A DNA stretch of 64,000 bases from Aeromicrobium sp. Root236 (GCF_001428805.1 NZ_LMIS01000001.1:1176529-1240528); one strand, 5' to 3'; counted from the stretch's first letter, positions 35,871-44,435 are shown. The notes: a model not told the origin generated them from the letters alone. Numbers and translations: made by a program.

Positions 35871-36529
35871 TCCGGGTGTTCCTGGTCGACGACCAGCAGC
35901 TCGTACGAGCCGGGTTCCGCATGTTGATCGAGTCGCAGGACGACATGACGGTCGTCGGCGAGGCCGGCAACGGCGCGGAGGCGGTCGAGCTCCTCTCCGT
36001 CACCGCGGCCGACATCGTGCTGATGGACGTCCGCATGCCGCGGATGGACGGGGTCGAGGCCACCCGCGTGCTGGCCGCGAGGTCCGACCAGCCACGCGTC
36101 GTGGTGCTCACGACGTTCGACCTCGACGAGTACGTCTACAACGCGCTGCGCGCCGGTGCCTCGGCATTCCTGCTCAAGGACGCCCAGCCGGAGACCCTCC
36201 TCGGCGCGATCCGCGACGTCCACGGCGGTGACGCGGTCGTGGCACCGAGCGTCACGCGACGCATGCTGGAGCGCTTCCTCGATGCCTCCGACGCGCCGGA
36301 CCCGGACGACGACGACCGGCTGGCCGCCCTCACCGCCCGCGAGCGCGAGGTGCTCGAGCTGATCGCGCGTGGCCGGTCGAACACCGAGATCGCGACCGGG
36401 CTCTACCTCGCCGAGGCGACCGTCAAGACCCACGTCGGGCGCATCCTCGCCAAGACCGGGTCCCGCGACCGCGTCCAGCTCGTGGTGCTGGGATACGAGT
36501 CCGGTCTGGTCAGTCCCGGCGCCCCCTGA
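35867..36529 (+). CDS. LuxR/NarL-family response regulator
   Basis: 220 residues: receiver domain with acceptor Asp54 (LMDVRMPRMDG) and acidic pocket DD8-9, then a LuxR helix-turn-helix (LTAREREVLELIARGRSNTE ... EATVKTHVGRILAKTG). Cognate to the upstream kinase. The likely target is the ABC transporter directly downstream; the 114-base gap before it contains a GTCCGCGGAC palindrome and a candidate -10 TAGCGT near 36602. Confidence 0.94.
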   Translation: MIRVFLVDDQQLVRAGFRMLIESQDDMTVVGEAGNGAEAVELLSVTAADIVLMDVRMPRMDGVEATRVLAARSDQPRVVVLTTFDLDEYVYNALRAGASAFLLKDAQPETLLGAIRDVHGGDAVVAPSVTRRMLERFLDASDAPDPDDDDRLAALTAREREVLELIARGRSNTEIATGLYLAEATVKTHVGRILAKTGSRDRVQLVVLGYESGLVSPGAP

Positions 36530-36643
36530 CGTACGACTCCGGTATGACCCGACGTCGGCAGGTCCCGTCCGCGGACTGACGATTCGCGGTCCGCCGATTC
36601 CTAGCGTGGTGAGCACACCCGGACGACCACCACAGGAGCAGGC
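36530..36643 (+). promoter_or_regulatory. Probable response-regulator-controlled promoter of the ABC transporter
   Basis: Contains the palindrome GTCCGCGGAC, related GCGGTCCGCC, and TAGCGT (about 36602) as candidate -10 some 40 bases before the ATPase start. CAGGAGCAGGC is the RBS. The operator assignment is only positional. Confidence 0.4.
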
Positions 36644-37399
36644 ATGACGGTCCTCGACCCACCCACCACGATCCCCGCGATCGCCGCACGCGCGGCCGGG
36701 CTCACCAAGACGTACGGCAGCGGCGAGGCACAGGTGCACGCGCTCGCCGGCGTGGACCTGACGATCGAGACGGCGAAGTTCACCGCGATCATGGGACCCT
36801 CGGGCTCCGGCAAGTCGACGCTGATGCACTGCCTCGCCGGCCTCGACCAGGCCACCTCCGGCGAGGTGCAGGTCGGCGACCTGATGCTGACCTCGCTGTC
36901 CGACAACGAGCTGACCCGCTTCCGCCGCCGGCACGTCGGCTTCGTGTTCCAGGCCTTCAACCTGCTGCCGATGCTGACCGCCAAGCAGAACATCCTGCTG
37001 CCGCTGGACCTCGCCGGCACGGACCCGGACTGGACCTGGTTCGACGAGCTCATCGAGGTGCTGGGACTCGGCGAGCGACTCGGCCACCGGCCCAGCCAGC
37101 TGTCCGGCGGCCAGCAGCAGCGCGTCGCGATCGCCCGCGCGCTCATGAGCCGGCCGACGATCGTGTTCGCCGACGAGCCCACCGGCAACCTCGACAGCCG
37201 CTCGAGCGCCGAGGTGCTGGGCTTCCTGCGCCGTTCGGTGCGCGAGCTCGGGCAGACGACCGTGATGGTCACGCACGAGCCGAGCGCCGCGGCGTACGCC
37301 GACCGGGTCGTGCTGATCGCCGACGGCCGCGTCGCGACCCAGATCGACAACCCGACGCAGGACAGCATCCTTGATGCCCTCCGCCGGATCGGAGGCTGA
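36644..37399 (+). CDS. ABC transporter ATP-binding protein (MacB/LolD type)
   Basis: 251 residues. Walker A GPSGSGKST, signature LSGGQQQR, Walker B IVFADEPTGNLDS and switch His in VTHEPS are intact. Works with the large FtsX-type permease three bases downstream. With the upstream two-component system this is the standard layout of peptide-antibiotic or envelope-stress detoxification modules; the substrate is unknown. Confidence 0.94.
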   Translation: MTVLDPPTTIPAIAARAAGLTKTYGSGEAQVHALAGVDLTIETAKFTAIMGPSGSGKSTLMHCLAGLDQATSGEVQVGDLMLTSLSDNELTRFRRRHVGFVFQAFNLLPMLTAKQNILLPLDLAGTDPDWTWFDELIEVLGLGERLGHRPSQLSGGQQQRVAIARALMSRPTIVFADEPTGNLDSRSSAEVLGFLRRSVRELGQTTVMVTHEPSAAAYADRVVLIADGRVATQIDNPTQDSILDALRRIGG

Positions 37400-37402
37400 G
37401 CC

Positions 37403-39826
37403 GTGCGACACGTCGTCCTCGCCTCGATGGGCACGTACGCCCGCCGCTACGTCGCGGCGCTCGTCGCCGTCCTCATCGCCACGGCCTTCATCGTCGCGAT
37501 CAACACCTTGAGCTCGGCCGCCCGCGAGGGCGCCAACGAGACCGTCGGCAGGCAGTACCGCGGCGCGGACGTTGCCGCGACCGACGCCACCGGCCCACGC
37601 CAGTACGCCGAGCTGCGCACCCGTGCGCTGGCAGACCCGGACGTGACCGCCGCCGCGGTCAACTGGCGCGGCTGGACCGACGTGACCCTGTCGCGCGGCC
37701 CCCAGATGGTGTCGCTCGGCAGCGTGGCGACGGATCGCCACCTGCGCTGGCAGGAGACGCGTACGGGTCGCCTGCCCACCGCCAACGGCGAGATCGCCAT
37801 CTCGTCGTCATGGGCGCGGCGCCACCACGTCCGACCAGGTGACTCGGTGCGGATGGACGTCGGCGCCACGTCCCGGACGTTCACGGTGACCGGCATCGTC
37901 GACGACCAGGACGGCCCGCTGCGGTCGGTCCTCTACCTGCCCGAGCGCACCTTCCCCGGCCTCGGGGACATCGGTGAGCAGATCGACGAGGTGTTCGCCG
38001 TCTCCGGCGATCCCGCCGCCGTCGCCTCGCGGCTCGATCGCGTCACCAGCGGCGTCAAGATCGGCACCGCCGACGCGTACGAGCGCACGCTCCGCCTTCG
38101 GGCGACGAACGGCATCGACATCTTCCAGAAGCTCATCCTCGTGTTCGCCGCCATCTCGCTGTTCGTGGGGGCTCTGGTCATCGCCAACACGTTCACGATC
38201 CTGCTGGCCCAGCGCGCCCGAGACCTGGCGTTGCTGCGCTGCGTCGGTGCCGTACGCGCCCAGGTCGCCAGGTCGGTCGTCGCCGAAGGACTCGTGATCG
38301 GCGCCATCGGTGCCGCGCTCGGCGTGGTGACCGGATTCGTCATCGCCGTAGGGGGCAAGGCGGCGATCGGCCACTGGTCACCGTCGACGCCCATGGGTGG
38401 GGCCACGCTCACCGTGGGCGCGGTGCTGCTGCCGGTGCTGCTCGGCATCGCCGTGACGGTCGCCGCGTCGTACGTGCCCGCCCGGCGAGCCGGCCGGCAG
38501 TCCCCCCTGGCCGCGCTCCAGCCGCAGGAGGCGGTCCACGTTCGCACGAAGGCCGGCGCATTGCGCCTCGTCACTGCAGCCGGTTTCCTGCTGATCGGCA
38601 CCGCCGGACTCCTGCTCGGCCTGCAGAGCCAGCTGCTCGCGGGGCTGGTCGGCGGGATGTTCTCGTTCGTCGGCGTGCTGCTGCTGACGCCCGTTCTCGT
38701 GCCTGCCGCGATACGCATGGCCGGCCCGCTCGCTCGTCGAGCCGGAGTGCCCGGACGCCTCGCTCACGGCAACTCGATGCGCAACCCACGGCGTACGGCG
38801 GCCACGTCCACCGCGCTGCTGATCGGCGTCACCCTGATCACCTCGGTGGTGGTGGGCTCGGCGTCGATCTCCCGCAAGGTCAACACCTCGTTGGACAGCA
38901 ACCACCCGGTCGACCTCATCGCAGAGTCGACGAAGGGCTCGCTGCCACAGGGCCTCGCCGCCAAGCTCTCCGCCGTCGACGGGGTGAGCCGCGCGATCGA
39001 GCTGCCCGGCATCGATGCGCGGGTCGGCGACGAGACGATGACGGTCCTCGGCGCCGACCGGGCCGCACGTGCTCTCGTGCGCGGCGGCGCGCTGCCGGAC
39101 CTCGGCCCGAACGACGTCATGATCTCGGGCGGCACGGGCAACGTGGCCTCAGGCGACACGATCACCATCACGGCCGGCCACGCGATGCGGGAGCTCAACG
39201 TCCGGTACGCCGCCGGACTCGGCGACGCCGCGATCGTCAGCCGGGCGACGCTCGAGTCGCTGGGCGGGACGGCGTCGCCTCGAGCGGCCTGGGTACGTGC
39301 CACCGACGGCGCCGACTCGAGCGCCGTCACGTCCGATGTCGCCTCGATCGCGAAGGCGTCGGACCTCGACCTCACGGGCGGCCTGCCGGAGCGCGCCGAC
39401 ATCCTCAAGCTGCTGGCGATCGTGCTCGCCGTCACCGTGGGGTTCCTGGCGATCGCCGTGCTGATCGCCCTGATCGGGGTCAGCAACACGCTGAGCCTCT
39501 CGGTGCTCGAACGCGTACGGGAGAATTCGCTGCTGCGCGCCATGGGGCTGGAGCGATCGGGCCTGCGGGCCATGCTGGCGATCGAGTCGCTCCTGATGGC
39601 GGGCGTGGCGGCCGTGCTCGGCATCGGGCTCGGCACCCTCTATGCGTGGTTCGGCGTCAAGACGCTCGCGGACGGCATCTTCGGCTCGGCGCCGGATCTC
39701 ACGGTGCCGTGGACCCAGATCGGGCTGATCTTCCTGGTCGCCGCCGCGGCCGGGTTGCTCGCCTGCGTGCTGCCGGCGCGACAGGCCGCACGGATCGCTC
39801 CGGCGGCCGGTCTGGTCGCCGACTGA
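37403..39826 (+). CDS. FtsX-like ABC transporter permease (two FtsX domains)
   Basis: 807 residues starting GTG 37403. Layout: N-terminal helix, extracytoplasmic domain (about 50-240), three helices with FtsX motif (LILVFAAISLFVGALVIANTF), central helices, second extracytoplasmic domain and a final three-helix FtsX block (LLAIVLAVTVGFLAIAVLIA; ARQAARIAPAAGLVAD). Typical of MacB/YknZ-like mechanotransmission exporters fused into one chain. No Bce-type 10-helix pattern with a single large loop. Confidence 0.92.
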   Translation: MRHVVLASMGTYARRYVAALVAVLIATAFIVAINTLSSAAREGANETVGRQYRGADVAATDATGPRQYAELRTRALADPDVTAAAVNWRGWTDVTLSRGPQMVSLGSVATDRHLRWQETRTGRLPTANGEIAISSSWARRHHVRPGDSVRMDVGATSRTFTVTGIVDDQDGPLRSVLYLPERTFPGLGDIGEQIDEVFAVSGDPAAVASRLDRVTSGVKIGTADAYERTLRLRATNGIDIFQKLILVFAAISLFVGALVIANTFTILLAQRARDLALLRCVGAVRAQVARSVVAEGLVIGAIGAALGVVTGFVIAVGGKAAIGHWSPSTPMGGATLTVGAVLLPVLLGIAVTVAASYVPARRAGRQSPLAALQPQEAVHVRTKAGALRLVTAAGFLLIGTAGLLLGLQSQLLAGLVGGMFSFVGVLLLTPVLVPAAIRMAGPLARRAGVPGRLAHGNSMRNPRRTAATSTALLIGVTLITSVVVGSASISRKVNTSLDSNHPVDLIAESTKGSLPQGLAAKLSAVDGVSRAIELPGIDARVGDETMTVLGADRAARALVRGGALPDLGPNDVMISGGTGNVASGDTITITAGHAMRELNVRYAAGLGDAAIVSRATLESLGGTASPRAAWVRATDGADSSAVTSDVASIAKASDLDLTGGLPERADILKLLAIVLAVTVGFLAIAVLIALIGVSNTLSLSVLERVRENSLLRAMGLERSGLRAMLAIESLLMAGVAAVLGIGLGTLYAWFGVKTLADGIFGSAPDLTVPWTQIGLIFLVAAAAGLLACVLPARQAARIAPAAGLVAD

Positions 39827-39857
39827 TTCCCGCCGGAGGCGAGGAGGGACCGGGTCG

Positions 39858-39870
39858 TACGGTTGTCGTC
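39858..39870 (+). promoter_or_regulatory. Leaderless -10 box of the PEP-mutase-family gene
   Basis: TACGGT, seven bases, then ATG 39871. Confidence 0.55.
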
Positions 39871-40647
39871 ATGACCGAACTCGCAAACCAGGCCCAGACC
39901 CTCCTCGCCCTCCACACGGACCCCCAGCTGCTCAAGGTCGTCAACGTGTGGGACGCCATCAGTGCCCGTGTCGTCTCCGAGGTCGAGGGCGTCACGGCCC
40001 TCGCCACGGCGAGCCACTCGATCGCCGCGGCATACGGATACGCCGACGGTGAGAACATCCCCGTCGAGCTCATGATCGAGGCCGTCGGCGGCATCGTCGC
40101 GGCCACCGACCTGCCCGTCACCGCAGACCTCGAGGCCGGATACGGCAACCCCCGCGAGACCACCAAGCGGGCCATCGGTGTCGGCGTCGTCGGCTGCAAC
40201 CTCGAGGACCAGATGAAGCCGATCAGCGAGGCCGTCAACGCCGTCGAGGCCGTGCTCGACGCGGCGCAGCAGGAAGGCATCGACTTCGTGCTCAACGCAC
40301 GCACGGATGCGTTCCTCAAGGCCGGTGACAAGCCGCACGACGAGGTGCTCGCGGACGCCATCGAGCGTGGCCGGGCCTATCTCGCCACCGGCGCGCCCGT
40401 GGTGTTCGTGCCCGGCAAGGTGTCCGAGGACGACATCAAGGCGTTCGTCGACGCGTGGGGACCGCAGAAGCTGACCCTGATCGGCGCGCCCGGCTCGGTG
40501 CCGTTGGCCCGCATGGAGGAGCTCGGCGTCGCCCGGGTCTCGTTCGGGCCGTTCAGCCAGTCCGTCGCCCTCATGGCGCTGCAGGACCTCACGGCCGACA
40601 TCGTCGCCGGTGGCGGGCTCCCGGCCGACTTCCGCGTCCTGAACTGA
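39871..40647 (+). CDS. Isocitrate lyase/PEP mutase-family protein
   Basis: 258-residue TIM-barrel of the ICL/PEPM superfamily, whose members cleave or form C-C or P-C bonds of 2-oxoacid-like substrates with Mg2+. Conserved acidic residues are in NVWDAISAR, TADLEAGYG, NLEDQ and LNARTDAF. The lyase Cys loop (KKCGH in isocitrate/methylisocitrate lyase) is not seen after NLEDQ, so true lyase activity on those substrates is unlikely. Convergent with the mutase gene (24 bases apart). Exact reaction unknown. Confidence 0.85.
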   Translation: MTELANQAQTLLALHTDPQLLKVVNVWDAISARVVSEVEGVTALATASHSIAAAYGYADGENIPVELMIEAVGGIVAATDLPVTADLEAGYGNPRETTKRAIGVGVVGCNLEDQMKPISEAVNAVEAVLDAAQQEGIDFVLNARTDAFLKAGDKPHDEVLADAIERGRAYLATGAPVVFVPGKVSEDDIKAFVDAWGPQKLTLIGAPGSVPLARMEELGVARVSFGPFSQSVALMALQDLTADIVAGGGLPADFRVLN

Positions 40648-40671
40648 CGCGGCGCCGCATCGTCGGCGAGG

Positions 40672-42645
40672 TCAGCTCAGGTCGTTGGCCTTGCGGATCT
40701 CGTCGACGATGCGGTCCATGATCGCGGTCATGCCGAAGTCCTTGGGCGTGAACACCGCGGCCACACCGGCGGCCTCCATCTTGCGCGCGTCGGACTCGGG
40801 GATGATGCCGCCGACGATCAGGGGCACGTCGCCGATGCCGGACTCGGCCATGGCCTTCTGCACGTCGGGCACGAGCTCCATGTGCGAACCGGACAGGATC
40901 GACAGCCCGATGCAGTGCACGTCCTCGGCGACCGCAGCGGCGACGATCTGGGCCGGCGTCAGGCGGATGCCCTGGTAGATGACCTCGAAACCGGCGTCAC
41001 GCGCACGTACGGCGATCTGCTCGGCGCCGTTGGAGTGCCCGTCGAGACCGGGCTTGCCGACGAGCAGGCGCAGACGAGTGCCGAGCTCCTCCCCCGTGCT
41101 GCGCACCTTCTCGCGTACGGCCGACAGCTCCGCACCCGCCTCGGCGACGCTGCCCGAACCGCTGACGCCGGTGGGCGCGCGGTACTCGCCGAACACCTCG
41201 CGCAGGGCGCCGGCCCACTCGCCGACCGTGGCGCCGGCGCGCACGGCCTCGAGCGTGGCGTCCATGAGGTTGGTCTCGGACTTGGCCTCGCGCTGCAGCC
41301 GGTTGAGCGCCTCGTCGACGGCCGCCTGGTCACGCTGCTCCCGCCACGCCCTGACGTCGGCGATCGCGTTGGCCTCGGCCTCCGGATCCGCGGTCATGAT
41401 CGCGGTGTCGAGGTCAGCGGTGAGCGGCGACGGCTCGGTCTCCGTGTAGGAGTTGACGCCGACGACCTTCATCTCACCGGCCTCGATGCGGGCGCGTCGT
41501 TCGGAGTGCGAGGCGACCATGGCCTGCTTCATGTAGCCGGACTCGACCGCGGCGACGGCACCACCCATGGCCTGGACGCGGTCGATCTCGGCCTTGGCGC
41601 CCTCGATCAGCTCGGCGACCTTGGCCTCGATCACGACCGAGCCCTCGAAGATGTCGTCGTACTCCAGCAGGTCGGACTCGAACGCGAGCACCTGCTGCAG
41701 GCGCAGCGACCACTGCTGGTCCCACGGCCGCGGCAGGCCGAGCGCTTCGTTCCAGGCCGGCAGCTGCACGGCGCGGGCGCGCGCGTCCTTGCTGAGCGTG
41801 ACGCCGAGCATCTCGAGCACGATGCGCTGGACGTTGTTCTCCGGCTGCGCCTCGGTGAGTCCGAGGGAGTTGACCTGCACGCCGTAGCGGAAACGGCGCA
41901 TCTTGGGGTCCTGGACGCCGTAGCGCTCGCGCGTGATCTCGTCCCAGAGGCGGCCGAAGGCGCGCATCTTGCAGGTCTCCTCGATGAACCGCACGCCGGC
42001 GTTGACGAAGAACGAGATGCGACCCACCACGTGCTCGAACTCGTCCTCGGGCACCTGCCCGGAGTCACGGACGGCGTCGAGCACCGCGATCGCGGTCGTC
42101 AGTGCGTACGCGAGCTCCTGCGTCGGCGTCGCACCGGCTTCCTGCAGGTGATAGCTGCAGATGTTGAGTGGGTTCCACTTGGGGATCTTCTTGACCGTGT
42201 AGGCGATCATGTCGGTCGTCAGGCGCAAGGACGGTGCGGGCCCGAAGACGTACGTGCCGCGGGACAGGTACTCCTTGATGATGTCGTTCTGGGTCGTGCC
42301 GGACAGCGCGGCGGGGTCGACACCCTGCTCCTCGGCGACCACCTGGTACATCGCGAGCAGCCACATCGCCGTCGCGTTGATCGTCATCGACGTGTTCATC
42401 TCGTCGAGCGGGATGTCGTGGAACAGCTGACGCATCGCGCCGAGGTGCGGGATCGGGACGCCGACCTTGCCGACCTCTCCCCTGCTCAGCTCGTGGTCGG
42501 GGTCGTAGCCGGTCTGGGTCGGCAGGTCGAACGCGACCGAGAGCCCGGTCTGCCCCTTGGCCAGGTTGAGGCGGTAGAGCGCGTTGGACTCCGCCGCCGA
42601 GCTGTGGCCGGCATACGTACGCATCACCCATGGCTTGTCTGGCAT
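40672..42645 (-). CDS. ecm: Ethylmalonyl-CoA mutase (MeaA-type, B12-dependent)
   Basis: 657-residue acyl-CoA mutase converting (2R)-ethylmalonyl-CoA to methylsuccinyl-CoA. The N-terminal TIM barrel holds the substrate; the C-terminal cobalamin domain (from about 520) has DGHSNG (His base-off ligand), LSILSGSH and VGGIIPESD. Length and one-chain layout fit MeaA/Ecm rather than heterodimeric methylmalonyl-CoA mutase. ATG 42645 is seven bases after TAACCT, leaderless, and that box is covered by a GTTAC-N6-GTAAC element. The divergent cob(I)alamin adenosyltransferase supplies its cofactor. Confidence 0.93.
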   Translation of the reverse strand: MPDKPWVMRTYAGHSSAAESNALYRLNLAKGQTGLSVAFDLPTQTGYDPDHELSRGEVGKVGVPIPHLGAMRQLFHDIPLDEMNTSMTINATAMWLLAMYQVVAEEQGVDPAALSGTTQNDIIKEYLSRGTYVFGPAPSLRLTTDMIAYTVKKIPKWNPLNICSYHLQEAGATPTQELAYALTTAIAVLDAVRDSGQVPEDEFEHVVGRISFFVNAGVRFIEETCKMRAFGRLWDEITRERYGVQDPKMRRFRYGVQVNSLGLTEAQPENNVQRIVLEMLGVTLSKDARARAVQLPAWNEALGLPRPWDQQWSLRLQQVLAFESDLLEYDDIFEGSVVIEAKVAELIEGAKAEIDRVQAMGGAVAAVESGYMKQAMVASHSERRARIEAGEMKVVGVNSYTETEPSPLTADLDTAIMTADPEAEANAIADVRAWREQRDQAAVDEALNRLQREAKSETNLMDATLEAVRAGATVGEWAGALREVFGEYRAPTGVSGSGSVAEAGAELSAVREKVRSTGEELGTRLRLLVGKPGLDGHSNGAEQIAVRARDAGFEVIYQGIRLTPAQIVAAAVAEDVHCIGLSILSGSHMELVPDVQKAMAESGIGDVPLIVGGIIPESDARKMEAAGVAAVFTPKDFGMTAIMDRIVDEIRKANDLS

Positions 42646-42658
42646 GTCGGTCAGGTTA
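42646..42658 (-). promoter_or_regulatory. Leaderless -10 box of the ethylmalonyl-CoA mutase gene
   Basis: On the minus strand TAACCT (42658-42653) is followed by seven bases and ATG 42645. Confidence 0.6.
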
Positions 42659-42670
42659 CCTCTCCGTAAC
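42655..42670. promoter_or_regulatory. Shared C4-acyl-CoA regulon element, ecm copy (best palindrome)
   Basis: GTTACCTCTCCGTAAC, with outer G/C extending the arms to GGTTAC/GTAACC. It overlaps the mutase -10 and matches the thiolase copy at 13 of 15 positions. It is also 56 bases upstream of the divergent adenosyltransferase start. Confidence 0.68.
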
Positions 42671-42713
42671 CTTTGCGGTCACTGCCTCGCGAGGGCGTTC
42701 CTGCTCACACTCG

Positions 42714-42725
42714 TACGATGTGCAC
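42714..42725 (+). promoter_or_regulatory. Leaderless -10 box of the adenosyltransferase gene
   Basis: TACGAT, six bases, then ATG 42726. Confidence 0.55.
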
Positions 42726-43310
42726 ATGGTCAATCTGACGCGGATATACACGCGAACCGGCGACGATGGCACCACCAACCTCGGCGACATGAGCAAGACC
42801 AGCAAGCTCGACCTGCGGCTCGCCGCCTACGCCGACGTCGACGAGGCCAACGCCCAGATCGGCTTCGCGATCTCGCTCGGCACGCTCGACGAGGACGTCG
42901 TCGCTGTGCTGACGCACGTGCAGAACGACCTGTTCGACGTCGGCGCCGACCTGTCGTGTCCCGTGGTCCAGAACCCCGAGTACCCGCCGCTGCGCGTCGA
43001 GCCCGACTACATCGACCGGCTCGAGGGCTGGTGCGACCACTACAACGAGCAGCTGCCCAAGCTGCGGTCGTTCATCCTGCGGGGTGGCACGCCGGCGGCC
43101 GCGGCCGTGCACGTCGCCTGCACCGTGACCCGGCGCGCTGAGCGCTCGGCGTGGGCGGCGTTGCAGGAGCACGGCGACACCATGAACGTGCTGACCGCGA
43201 AGTACCTCAACCGGCTCAGCGACCTGTTGTTCATCCTCGGCCGCCACGCCAATCGCGAGGCCGGCGACATCCTCTGGAAGCCCGGTGGCGAGCGCGGCTC
43301 AACGGCCTGA
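42726..43310 (+). CDS. Cob(I)alamin adenosyltransferase (PduO type)
   Basis: 194-residue helical-bundle enzyme that adenosylates cob(I)alamin with ATP to give coenzyme B12. N-terminal YTRTGDDGTTNLGDMSKTSK is the ATP loop; LNRLSDLLFILGRHAN and VACTVTRRAER are conserved helices. Start ATG 42726 by the leaderless -10; a longer frame to 42630 enters the mutase gene. Divergent neighbour of Ecm, so cofactor supply for that mutase is the natural role. Followed by a strong terminator. Confidence 0.94.
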   Translation: MVNLTRIYTRTGDDGTTNLGDMSKTSKLDLRLAAYADVDEANAQIGFAISLGTLDEDVVAVLTHVQNDLFDVGADLSCPVVQNPEYPPLRVEPDYIDRLEGWCDHYNEQLPKLRSFILRGGTPAAAAVHVACTVTRRAERSAWAALQEHGDTMNVLTAKYLNRLSDLLFILGRHANREAGDILWKPGGERGSTA

Positions 43311-43320
43311 GGGCATGCCA

Positions 43321-43346
43321 ATGGCACCCACCGTCGTGGGTGCCAT
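43321..43346. terminator. Bidirectional terminator after the adenosyltransferase gene
   Basis: Perfect 11-bp stem ATGGCACCCAC / GTGGGTGCCAT with a 4-base loop CGTC, between convergent genes. Confidence 0.82.
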
Positions 43347-43359
43347 CAGAATCAGTCGG

Positions 43360-43488
43360 TCAGTCCCAGTCGATCGCGTACTGGACGACGTGCGATCCGG
43401 TGTGGCCACTGGCCGCGCTGGCAGCTGGGGCGACGCCCACCACTGCGAGGACTGTCACGAATGCTGCGGCTACTAGACGCTTGATCAC
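43360..43488 (-). CDS. 42-residue secreted micropeptide
   Basis: Start GTG 43488 (AGGTGCACT upstream). Residues 1-27 are a signal peptide (KRLVAAAFVTVLAVVGVAP then AASAAS), with a likely cut after ASA, leaving about 16 residues SGHTGSHVVQYAIDWD. The convergent terminator beyond its stop supports expression. No homologue recognised; a real secreted peptide is plausible but coding status is not proven. Confidence 0.55.
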   Translation of the reverse strand: MIKRLVAAAFVTVLAVVGVAPAASAASGHTGSHVVQYAIDWD

Positions 43489-43591
43489 AGTGCACCTGCT
43501 CCCTGGGGAAAACGGGAATCCGTTCCTTCGCTCGATTCTCTCCTGCCCCCACCGGGGCGTCAACCAGAACGAGTGAACCTGTACAGATGCC

Positions 43592-44038
43592 TCAGAGCAC
43601 GTTGTTGACGCGTTGACCCGGCGGCGACGACTCCAGCCACGACAGCAGGCCGGTCAGCGCGTTGGCGCTCATGGCGAACTGGCGGACCCCCGCCGCGTTC
43701 TCAGTCGCGACGATCAGGTGGCCGGCGTGGATCGCGTGCACCTCGTGGCCGACCGGCTCGCGACGGCCCTCGATGTGCACGTCACCGCGGGTGAAGCGAT
43801 AGGTCGGACGAGGCGACAGCGAGAACGTGCGGAACCACTCGAGCTCGGTGTCCCGGTAGACCGCGAGGCCGAGCATCCATCCCTTGGCCTGAGCCTCGGG
43901 CGCACGGTTGATGCTCATCTCGAACGTGCCGCCGGAGCGGGCCAGGATGCGGCGCCGCACCAGCAGCCCGACGATCAGCAGGACCAGCAGGGCGAAGACG
44001 AACACCAGGGAGTCCACGAACCACATCCACAGTGGCAT
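43592..44038 (-). CDS. DUF2550 membrane protein
   Basis: 148 residues: one N-terminal membrane helix (SLVFVFALLVLLIVGLLV), then a soluble domain with GGTFEMSINR, GWMLGLAVYRDTELEWFRTF and LPSGLLSWLESSPP-like end. It matches the DUF2550 family found directly after atpC in many actinobacteria; function unknown. ATG 44038 follows GGAGGGAG; GTG 44041 is an equal alternative. Last gene of the ATP synthase operon. Confidence 0.85.
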   Translation of the reverse strand: MPLWMWFVDSLVFVFALLVLLIVGLLVRRRILARSGGTFEMSINRAPEAQAKGWMLGLAVYRDTELEWFRTFSLSPRPTYRFTRGDVHIEGRREPVGHEVHAIHAGHLIVATENAAGVRQFAMSANALTGLLSWLESSPPGQRVNNVL

Positions 44039-44057
44039 CACGTACTCCCTCCGGTCG

Positions 44058-44434
44058 TCAGGACGCCTTGTCGATGAGGCGCAGCTTGGCCTCGGCACGC
44101 AGGACGGCGTCCTGGTCACCCTCGGACTGGGCGGCCTCGAGCTCGGCACGCGTCGCGCTCGCGTCGACCTCGGAGGCGAGGAACGCGTCCTCACTCAGGA
44201 TAGACACGTGGTTGTCGGCCACGGAGAGGAATCCCTCCGCGACCGCAGCACGTACGACCTCGCCGTCCGGCGGCTTGATCTCGACGACACCCGGCACGAG
44301 CAGCGACAGCAGCGGCGCGTGACCGGAGAGCACGCCGAGGTCACCCTCGACCGTACGGGCGATGACCTGGCTCGCCTGCCCCGACCACACCACGCGGTCG
44401 GCGGCGACGAGCTCGATCTGCAAGAGGTCTGCCA

Positions 44435-44435
<1 letters not shown>
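44058..44435 (-). CDS. atpC: ATP synthase F1 subunit epsilon
   Basis: 125 residues; inhibits ATP hydrolysis and links gamma to the c-ring. Beta-sandwich IELVAADRVVWSGQASQVIA and GDLGVLSGHAPLLSLL, then a short helical end. ATG overlaps the atpD stop by one base (TGATG), which fixes the start; the frame further upstream is inside atpD. Confidence 0.96.

Noticed and set aside
40672..42645. Call as methylmalonyl-CoA mutase large subunit
   Set aside because: Length (657), single-chain layout, and linkage to ccr-type genes fit ethylmalonyl-CoA mutase (MeaA) better.
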